This document shows positions 58,232 to 64,000 of a stretch of DNA of 64,000 bases, piece by piece. Location: positions 372,001 through 436,000 of the forward strand of contig CAWBUW010000007.1 in assembly GCA_963792075.1 (NCBI GenBank). The letters are read 5' to 3'. A program made the translations under genes and the position numbers. The stretch's first letter is position 1. Every line of letters begins with the position of its first letter. The notes under the pieces are model-generated. The model did no database searches. It saw only the letters and a program-made list of their open reading frames with translations, and was not told the DNA's origin. Source of the DNA: CAWBUW01 sp963792075. Its GTDB lineage: Bacteria > Chloroflexota > Anaerolineae > Anaerolineales > UBA4823.

Positions 58232-59302
58232 TCATATAAGGGAAGTGGGGGAAGATGTAATTACTGCTACAACCTGGTCGGCGCGCAACAGCATGCAGTT
58301 GACGCCCTGGACGGGGCCTTCTTTGGCGGGGACTTCGGCGGCCATGAAACGGATAATCTTGCTCAGGTGCGAGATCATGAAGATATCCTCCTCATCGGAG
58401 ACGGTGCTTGCAGCGATCAGGTCTGTGGTATTCATGGCGATCTTACCGCCCCCACCGGCAGATTTGTTGGCCGCGAAAGCGGACATCAGGCGCACGGCGC
58501 CGCGCCCTCCACCATCGGCCAGGAAGACGCTGGAGTCGGCGTAGACTGCGGTAATTGCTGCCACGCGGTCGCCCTCCTCGAGGCGGATGCCGGGCCCACC
58601 CTGCGGCGGGACGAGCTTTTCGGAGAAGCGGATGGCTTTGCCGCCGCGCGTGGCGATGAACAGGTCGCCATCGCCGGGCGTGCGGCATACCGCTGCCAGC
58701 CGGCCGAATTTTTGTGGATCGAACATGGCAGCGCCGGGTTTCATATATTCACCGAAGACGTGGTGACGCAAATAGCGCACAAAACCGCGCTCGCTGACCA
58801 GCGCCACTCCGCCGCGGACCTCATCCGGCAGCGCAGCGATGAACTCTTCGCCTTCCTGGAGCACAAAGCGGCTGGTGATCTGCTGGCCGCGGCTGCGTAC
58901 CTCACCTTGCGGTACTTGCGAGGCGGGCAGGCGGAAAGCGCGCGCCTGGTTGGTGAATAACAGCAGCCCCTGGCTCTCATCGCAAACGACCAGGCTGCGC
59001 GGTGGGTCATCGTCCGGTGCGTCCAGGTCAAAGATGCCCATCCCACCGCGGCGCTGGCGCGTGTAAAGGTGGCGCGGCGTGCGCTTGGCGATGCCGCCCG
59101 CGGTCAGTGTGATCAGGTTAAGCGTGGTCGGCGGCTCGTTCGCCTTCAGCGGAGGTAAATCGCTTTCGGCGATTTCGCTGTCGGCACCTGCCTGCGACTC
59201 GCGCCGCGCCGGTTTTTTGTACCGGCGCAGCTCATCTTCAAGTTCTTCGATATAGGCGCGGATTTCAGGTGTTGTGTTCGTAAGGTCAGGGCGATTAATC
59301 AT
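58232..59302 (-). CDS. Stand-alone DNA gyrase A C-terminal beta-propeller protein
   Basis: A 356-residue protein with an acidic/charged N-terminal helix and linker (about 1-60) followed by repeated blades of the GyrA C-terminal propeller: GGIAKRTPRHLYTRQRRGGMGIF contains a GyrA-box-like QRRGGMG. Further blades occur at RGQQITSRF, ALVSERGFVRYL, ATRGGKAIRFSE and MISHLSKIIRFMA. The breakage-reunion domain is missing. It should bind and wrap DNA, perhaps as an accessory to a type II topoisomerase or a nucleoid protein. It ends 77 bases before the GlmS-like gene. Confidence -1.
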   Translation of the reverse strand: MINRPDLTNTTPEIRAYIEELEDELRRYKKPARRESQAGADSEIAESDLPPLKANEPPTTLNLITLTAGGIAKRTPRHLYTRQRRGGMGIFDLDAPDDDPPRSLVVCDESQGLLLFTNQARAFRLPASQVPQGEVRSRGQQITSRFVLQEGEEFIAALPDEVRGGVALVSERGFVRYLRHHVFGEYMKPGAAMFDPQKFGRLAAVCRTPGDGDLFIATRGGKAIRFSEKLVPPQGGPGIRLEEGDRVAAITAVYADSSVFLADGGGRGAVRLMSAFAANKSAGGGGKIAMNTTDLIAASTVSDEEDIFMISHLSKIIRFMAAEVPAKEGPVQGVNCMLLRADQVVAVITSSPTSLI

Positions 59303-59318
59303 ACATTATCTTTCTAAG

Positions 59319-59377
59319 GGAAAATATACACATTTGTGGGAGGTGCTCTGCACCTCCCACAAATGTGTATATTTTCC
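59319..59377. repeat. 28-bp perfect palindrome, related to the copy A-C family
   Basis: Arms 59319-59346 and 59350-59377 are perfectly complementary around TCT (apex GC-TCT-GC). The left flank GGGAAAATATAC matches GGGGAAAATATAC of copy C. Confidence -1.
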
Positions 59378-59392
59378 TTTTACCATAATAGA

Positions 59393-60712
59393 TTATTCAT
59401 ATTTCAGCGCGGCTACCGGTACCAACGTGGCGGCACGCAAGGCCGGGTAAATGCCAGAGACCAGGCCGATGACAACGGCGAAGGCCAAAGTGCCCAGCGG
59501 CAGCCATAAGGGCGTAAATACCGCCTGGGAGGGGGGCGGCCCGCCTTGTTGCGCCGCCTGACCGGCCAGGTAAGACAGCGCCACCACGTTCAAGATCTGT
59601 CCCGAGACCCATCCAACGATCACGCCACCCAGCCCGCCAATAAGACCAATGCCGGCTGCCTCGCCCAGGAAGACCGAGAGCACATCCCGGTTGGTAGCGC
59701 CGATGGCTTTCATCAGGCCGATCTCACGCGTGCGCTCGAGGATGGCCATGGCCATCGTGTTGGCGATTCCAATGGCCGCAACTAGCAGTGAGATCGCGCC
59801 GACACCGCCAAATAAGATCTGCATAATGACGAAGAAGGAGTTGATACCCTGCACGAAGGACTGGGGGGAGAAGGCCTGGTAACCGAGGTTCGTGATCTGC
59901 TCGGTAATATCCAGGACCTGGTCTACCTCCGCCACCTTGACCGTCAGGTACATGTAACCGTCTTTAGAGCGATTGATGCGCCGGCCTATTGCCCATTCGT
60001 TCATCTTGGTTACATCTTCCATGGACATGTAGATGGACCAGTCCAATTCGCCACGCGTCTCAGCCAGCACCGCAGAGACATAGATGGGGTAGCTTTTGCG
60101 GACCGGATTGCCTTCATTGTCATACTTGGTTAGCTGCAGGCGCATGGTCTGGTCGTACAGCTCTGGCGGTGTAGGGGGATCCTGTCCGGGGCGCCAGGTG
60201 GGATTATAGAAGTTCTGGCTGATCATCGGACCGACGATCACGAAACCTTTGGATAAATCCAGGTTGCCCTGGGTGGGTGTGACGCCCAAGTATTCTACGG
60301 CATCCGCCGGGATGCCGATAATGTTGGCATAGGATTCCATTTTCCCGAACTTGATGGTGGCTTCAACCCGCATCCCATCGCGCGGGATGACTTTGACCAC
60401 GCCAGGGATAGCGGACAGCTCTTCCACCGAAGCGTCGTCAATAATGGATTTTGAAGGCACGGTAGAATCGCTTCCCCCGCCTCCTCCTCCGCCCTTCATT
60501 GGTTCAGAATAGGTTGGATAGACCTGGATCTGCGTCAGGTCGCCGATGCCGTACAACGACTGCGTGGCGTTCATTTGCAGCCCAATACCCAGCGAGACCA
60601 ACACCACTACGGAGGCAGTGCCGATGACCACGCCAATCGCGGTCAGCGCGACGCGGGCTTTGCGCCGCCCGAGGTTGTCAAGGATGAGGCCGAGGAGGTC
60701 GATGAAACGCAT
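59393..60712 (-). CDS. MacB/FtsX-type ABC transporter permease
   Basis: A 439-residue permease. TM1 is at about residues 18-45 (ALTAIGVVIGTASVVVLVSLG). A large extracytoplasmic MacB_PCD domain follows with a Gly-rich run near residue 75, then three C-terminal helices (IGIANTMAMAILERTREIGLMKAIGA is the FtsX coupling signature). With the ATPase at 62467 it forms a mechanotransmission-type exporter working on lipids, peptides or envelope proteins. The CARDB protein gene lies between them in the same orientation. Confidence -1.
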   Translation of the reverse strand: MRFIDLLGLILDNLGRRKARVALTAIGVVIGTASVVVLVSLGIGLQMNATQSLYGIGDLTQIQVYPTYSEPMKGGGGGGGSDSTVPSKSIIDDASVEELSAIPGVVKVIPRDGMRVEATIKFGKMESYANIIGIPADAVEYLGVTPTQGNLDLSKGFVIVGPMISQNFYNPTWRPGQDPPTPPELYDQTMRLQLTKYDNEGNPVRKSYPIYVSAVLAETRGELDWSIYMSMEDVTKMNEWAIGRRINRSKDGYMYLTVKVAEVDQVLDITEQITNLGYQAFSPQSFVQGINSFFVIMQILFGGVGAISLLVAAIGIANTMAMAILERTREIGLMKAIGATNRDVLSVFLGEAAGIGLIGGLGGVIVGWVSGQILNVVALSYLAGQAAQQGGPPPSQAVFTPLWLPLGTLAFAVVIGLVSGIYPALRAATLVPVAALKYE

Positions 60713-60725
60713 AAGATACTCCGGG

Positions 60726-60780
60726 AAAGACCCTAAAGGCCTTGGAGGCCCAAGGGGTCTCAGAGGCCTTTAGGGTCTTT
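60726..60780. repeat. Nested inverted repeat between permease and CARDB gene
   Basis: AAAGACCCTAAAGGCC (60726-60741) pairs with GGCCTTTAGGGTCTTT (60765-60780); an inner TTGG-AGGC-CCAA helix fills the loop. It lies within the operon. Confidence -1.
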
Positions 60781-60785
60781 ATTTC

Positions 60786-62459
60786 CTAAGGCCCCTTCAG
60801 GGGCCGCGAGCCCCCGTCATTGATGGATGCAGGGACTTCTTCTTTTACCGGGGGCATAACGCCGCCGCTGGACTGCTGTTGGGCGCTATCCAGGCCAATC
60901 AAACCCAGGAAAAAACGTGCCACCTTCTGCCAGAAAGTTTCAGGCATACCACCAGCATTGCCGGGAGTCTCGCCTTGACCGGGGACAGGTTCAACCGGCA
61001 TCTCGGGCTGCATCGCTTCGAGCACCTCCAGGTTGAGCGTCTTGACGATCTGGCGCGGCTGGTTGAAGTCATCGGTATAATCCACGGTGACGGTCAGGTC
61101 CAGGGGTCCGGCTACATTGGGGAACAGGCTGGCATCCAACGTGAAGTAGCCTCCAGGGTCCAGCGTGCCTATCAGCATGGTGGCATTGTTCACCTGGCCT
61201 TGCGCTGAAGCAACCGTCATGTTGCCCAGCACTGCGGACTTATGTCCCAGGTTAACGATCTGCAGTGGGAGCATGTTCTCCTGCCCGGCGAAGATCGGGT
61301 TTGGGTCACGGTAGAAGCTGATCTCCATGTTGGGGAGCGCATAGACCAGTAGCGTAATCACCTGCTCGTCCATGACGGGATTGCCTTTTTCGTTCAGGTA
61401 AGTGAAGGAAATCTTGAGCGGGAAAGCGCCAGGGTTCGTGGAGACGTTGACTACCAAAGGCTGCACTGCCTGCAGCTTGCCGTCCAATTCCAGGTCACCC
61501 AGGGATTGGATATTGGACACGCCCAGGGGAGCGAAGTTAGAAAACTCACCGCCGCCGCCTGAAACACCTCCGGGAGTCTCCGTGGTGACGGCAATGCTGC
61601 CGCCTCCTACGATCATCGTCACGCGCTTCGCCGGTGCATTGCCCTGGTTGGAGATTTCCAGCTCCAGATTGAACTGTGAGCCGGGCTGCAGCGGGGTGGG
61701 ATTCACATTATAGGACGTAATCACGAGCTGCGCCCGGTTGGCCGGAGCAGCGGTGGGTGTGGGGGAAGGTGTGGGCGTGGCGGTGGGAGCCGTGTAGGAC
61801 GGCGGCTGCAGCGGCACGGCCAGGTTGAACTTTTCCGAATAGACGTTGCCTGCGTCGTCCGTGTAGGCGATGTTCAGCTCGATCGCCGCAGAGGATTTAC
61901 CCCACATATCCGAGCCGGCCGTCATGGGCTGGCTCATCTCGTAACGGTTGTCGGGTGCGATCTCGGGAATGGCAATCACGCCGCCGGTCTGGCGCGGCAC
62001 CGCATCGCTAGAGAGGAAAGTGGCGACCACGTTCATAGCCATCTTTTGCCCGGCGTTGTACAGGCGCACATCCAGGCTGAAGTCCTGGCCAAACTTGACC
62101 CGTTCTACCGAGGAGGAATACGCCTGGACCACGATCACCGGGCGCTTGTATGACGCCATTGGGGATTCGGTTGCAACGGGCGTGGTGATGGGTAGAGTAG
62201 TAGTAATCTCGAAACTGGTAGACAGGTCCCCATATCCTGCCAGTTTGGCGACTGCACCGCTGGAAAACTCCGTGTCAGAATGGGTTATTGTCACCGCGCT
62301 CGCGTTCGAAATCGAGTTGGGTGTCACGCTGGTGATTCCCAGCGCGGCCAGCGCCGATGTGGGTTGGAAGAAGAGATTGGCAACGAGAAGCAGAAACAGG
62401 CAAATGCGGAGTGTCTGCTGCAGGAGCCGGTTGGAAAGAGTAAGAGGTATCGGTTTCAT
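60786..62459 (-). CDS. Secreted/anchored CARDB-like repeat protein
   Basis: A 557-residue exported protein. A signal peptide covers about residues 1-38 (LRICLFLLLVANLFFQPTSALA). Repeated immunoglobulin-like CARDB/COG1361-type domains follow (LEISNQGNAPAKRVTMIV, LQIVNLGHKSAVLG), with a Pro/Thr linker near residue 235. A short hydrophobic segment (FLGLIGL) and a charged tail end the protein. It sits between ABC ATPase and permease genes, so it is probably the extracytoplasmic partner or cargo adaptor of the exporter, comparable in position to MacA. Direct evidence for binding is lacking. Confidence -1.
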   Translation of the reverse strand: MKPIPLTLSNRLLQQTLRICLFLLLVANLFFQPTSALAALGITSVTPNSISNASAVTITHSDTEFSSGAVAKLAGYGDLSTSFEITTTLPITTPVATESPMASYKRPVIVVQAYSSSVERVKFGQDFSLDVRLYNAGQKMAMNVVATFLSSDAVPRQTGGVIAIPEIAPDNRYEMSQPMTAGSDMWGKSSAAIELNIAYTDDAGNVYSEKFNLAVPLQPPSYTAPTATPTPSPTPTAAPANRAQLVITSYNVNPTPLQPGSQFNLELEISNQGNAPAKRVTMIVGGGSIAVTTETPGGVSGGGGEFSNFAPLGVSNIQSLGDLELDGKLQAVQPLVVNVSTNPGAFPLKISFTYLNEKGNPVMDEQVITLLVYALPNMEISFYRDPNPIFAGQENMLPLQIVNLGHKSAVLGNMTVASAQGQVNNATMLIGTLDPGGYFTLDASLFPNVAGPLDLTVTVDYTDDFNQPRQIVKTLNLEVLEAMQPEMPVEPVPGQGETPGNAGGMPETFWQKVARFFLGLIGLDSAQQQSSGGVMPPVKEEVPASINDGGSRPLKGP

Positions 62460-62466
62460 AGCAAAC

Positions 62467-63198
62467 TCATACGGTAGGATGAATTTCGGCGGTCATTGCC
62501 ATGACGCTGGCCTGGTATTCCGCTTCGCTGACGATCTTGCCATCCAACAAAAACAGGTTGTGGGTGGCATAGCGGCTCATGCGCGGGTCGTGGCTGACCA
62601 CGACCACCGTGCGCCCGCCGCGGTGCAGCTCCGAAAGGAGCTGCATAATGGATGCGCCAGAAGCGGTATCCAGGTTGCCGGTTGGCTCATCCGCGAGGAT
62701 GAGCTTGGGGTTGTTGACCAGAGCACACGCTACAGCCACGCGCTGCTGCTGGCCGCCGGAAAGCTCGGCTGGGCGGTGGTACATGCGATCGGATAGCCCA
62801 ACACGCTGCAAGAGTTCCACTGCGCGGCGGGTGCGTTCTTTGCGCGGCACACGCGCAAAAGACATGGGGAAGCCTGTGTTCTGCAGAGCGTTCATGCTCG
62901 GTATCAGATTGAAAGACTGGAAGATGAATCCCACAGTGCTGCGCCGGTAGACGGCGAGCCGGTTCTCATCCATGCTTTCCAGCGGCTGCCCATCTACAGC
63001 CAGGTGACCGGAAGTAGGCCGGTCCAGCCCGCCGATCAGGTAGAGCAGTGTGGATTTGCCCGAGCCGGAGGGGCCCATGATCACGGTAAAAGTGTTCTCT
63101 TCGACCGACAGACTGATCCCATCCAGCGCGTGGACCAAGTCGCTGCCCATCTGGAAGCTCTTATGCAAATCTGCAATGCGGATCAATTCGCCAGGCAT
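62467..63198 (-). CDS. ABC transporter ATP-binding protein (LolD/MacB type)
   Basis: A 243-residue ATPase with Walker A GPSGSGKSTLL, Q-loop FIFQSFNLIP, signature LSGGQQQRVAVA, Walker B LILADEPTGNLD and the switch His (VSHDPRM). It is of the MacB/LolD/FtsE class that drives FtsX-type permeases. It starts 14 bases after the Yip1 gene stop and ends 7 bases before the CARDB gene, so all four genes form one operon. Confidence -1.
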   Translation of the reverse strand: MPGELIRIADLHKSFQMGSDLVHALDGISLSVEENTFTVIMGPSGSGKSTLLYLIGGLDRPTSGHLAVDGQPLESMDENRLAVYRRSTVGFIFQSFNLIPSMNALQNTGFPMSFARVPRKERTRRAVELLQRVGLSDRMYHRPAELSGGQQQRVAVACALVNNPKLILADEPTGNLDTASGASIMQLLSELHRGGRTVVVVSHDPRMSRYATHNLFLLDGKIVSEAEYQASVMAMTAEIHPTV

Positions 63199-63212
63199 GG
63201 GATCAAAACCTG

Positions 63213-63998
63213 CTAGAAGAAGAAAGGCCGCACAACGGATAAACTGCCCATCGCAGCGACGCCGAAGTTAAGCAGCGCCTGGATGAGTGCCACGCCCAGA
63301 ATGCTGGTGCAGGCTGCGGCGAAAGCCTTGCCCAGGGGCAGGCGGGTGGCCTGCCGAGAGCCCAGCGTCGCCAGCAGGATGAACCAGATCAGGTAGATAT
63401 CCACCAGGCCGAGCATACTGGAAAGGAACAAGGCGGCGTTGCCCTGCGTGGCATCTACAAAGCCAGATAGACCTGGCGCTGCGATCACCTTCTGCGTGGC
63501 GAGCAGGAAGAAGAGGCGCACCAGATCACGCAGGCCTAACGGCAGCGAGGCCCAGGCAACCAGGTTAAGCGCCGAGGCCGTATCGCCGCGCCCGCCGAGC
63601 AAAGTCAAGAGCAAGTGCAGCAGTCCACCAACGATCAGCCAGCCCAGCCAGACGCCCGTCACGGCGACCAGGCCGGGAATCAGGTACAAGAAGACCGCTC
63701 CCTGGCGCGTCTGTACGGATTGCATATACTGCGCTTGCTGTTCGGGCGAGTAGTACTGGTAATCGGGAGGCAGCTCGACATTGCCAGTCAGGGCAGCCTG
63801 CTTTTCCAACATGCCTTTGGCCAGCACAAGCAGGATCGCCGCAAGGGTCAGGAAGAGCAGTGGCGTGAGCCAGGTGTTGTGGGTCAGCTCTGCCAGCGCG
63901 GTAAAGACCTGTCGCGGGTGGAAAAACACGTCTGGGATCCAGCCGAAATGGAAGCGGGCTGGGGCGCGTGGGGCCGGAGCAAGTGTTTCCTGGTTCAT
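63213..63998 (-). CDS. Yip1-domain membrane protein
   Basis: A 261-residue protein with a proline-rich N-terminus (PAPRAPARFHFGWIPDVFFHPRQVF) and five or six hydrophobic helices, the form of bacterial Yip1/DUF1282 proteins. The function of the family in bacteria is unknown; it often accompanies MacB-like ABC modules. ATG at 63998 lies at the window edge, so an upstream start or ribosome site cannot be checked. Confidence -1.
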   Translation of the reverse strand: MNQETLAPAPRAPARFHFGWIPDVFFHPRQVFTALAELTHNTWLTPLLFLTLAAILLVLAKGMLEKQAALTGNVELPPDYQYYSPEQQAQYMQSVQTRQGAVFLYLIPGLVAVTGVWLGWLIVGGLLHLLLTLLGGRGDTASALNLVAWASLPLGLRDLVRLFFLLATQKVIAAPGLSGFVDATQGNAALFLSSMLGLVDIYLIWFILLATLGSRQATRLPLGKAFAAACTSILGVALIQALLNFGVAAMGSLSVVRPFFF

Positions 63999-64000
63999 GG

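Noticed and set aside
5795..59377. All intergenic palindromes as rho-independent terminators
   Set aside because: Most have A, not T, 3' of the stem on both strands, and several lie inside operons or coding sequence. The real terminators (8331, 10451, 29319, 43474, 47685) have U-tracts and look different.
3249..60780. CRISPR array or tandem repeat interpretation of the palindromes
   Set aside because: They are single, irregularly spaced, differ in sequence and have no spacer-like units or cas genes nearby.
61948..62796. Plus-strand ORF of 282 codons opposite the CARDB gene
   Set aside because: It spans two minus-strand genes and their junction; the minus-strand genes have clear signal peptide and ABC motifs.

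Overview
The window looks like an assembled chromosomal segment of a GC-rich bacterium, most probably a member of the Chloroflexota (Anaerolineae-like). This is inference from gene content: a leucine T-box ahead of tandem LeuRS genes, a FadN/FadA-type beta-oxidation operon, a free-standing GyrA C-terminal propeller, ECF sigma/RskA-type regulation next to a COG4315 lipoprotein, and many Pro/Thr-rich secreted proteins. No phage, integrase, transposase or CRISPR array was seen. Three genes (1-816, nadA, and possibly htrA) carry apparent one-base losses beside short homopolymers. That pattern suggests either sequence error or recent decay.

Layout. 1-9737: a frameshifted metalloenzyme, an EF-G-like GTPase, then on the minus strand rsgA-RNHCP protein, patatin, M24 peptidase-MFS transporter and an APH-fold kinase. 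Between rsgA and the kinase lies a short transcription unit with its own promoter, a 22-residue ORF, mutually exclusive hairpins and a terminator. 9845-15946: two tRNA-Ala genes, a T-box with a CUC specifier, then two complete but divergent leucyl-tRNA synthetases in tandem. 15974-18832: M23 lipoprotein, SpoU methyltransferase, NmrA-like dehydrogenase. 18871-27302: a TetR repressor with a perfect operator over its own start site, followed by an MBL hydrolase, two acyl-CoA dehydrogenases, FadN, thiolase and SCP2, a complete fatty-acid oxidation operon. 27352-33235: proS behind a proline-rich leader peptide and terminator, then nadC-nadA-nadB (transcribed in that order) for de novo NAD. 33730-40855: hydantoinase/oxoprolinase subunits, prs, small barrel-type proteins, and a radical-SAM DNA-repair-linked gene with a consensus promoter. 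40942-44899: HtrA protease, duplicated COG4315 lipoprotein, anti-sigma and ECF sigma factor. 44997-49910: argG-argH behind an arginine-rich leader peptide and terminator, then a two-component system. 50158-63998: a B12-type radical SAM enzyme, DUF433, a GDH-CBS fusion, an unrecognised protein coupled to a PanB homologue, a GlmS homologue with Ser in place of the catalytic Cys, a GyrA-propeller protein, and a MacB-like ABC export operon.

Two themes run through the window. First, amino-acid-linked genes are controlled by transcription attenuation: a T-box for leuS, and leader peptides rich in the cognate amino acid for proS and argGH, whose start codons lie almost at the predicted transcription start. 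Second, nearly every intergenic junction, and two coding sequences, carries a long near-perfect inverted repeat. Many share the apex GC-NNN-GC (often GCGAAGC, GCGTAGC or GCAAAGC) although their arms differ in sequence. Most lack a U-tract and at least four belong to one related repeat family, so they look like a dispersed hairpin element and not ordinary terminators.
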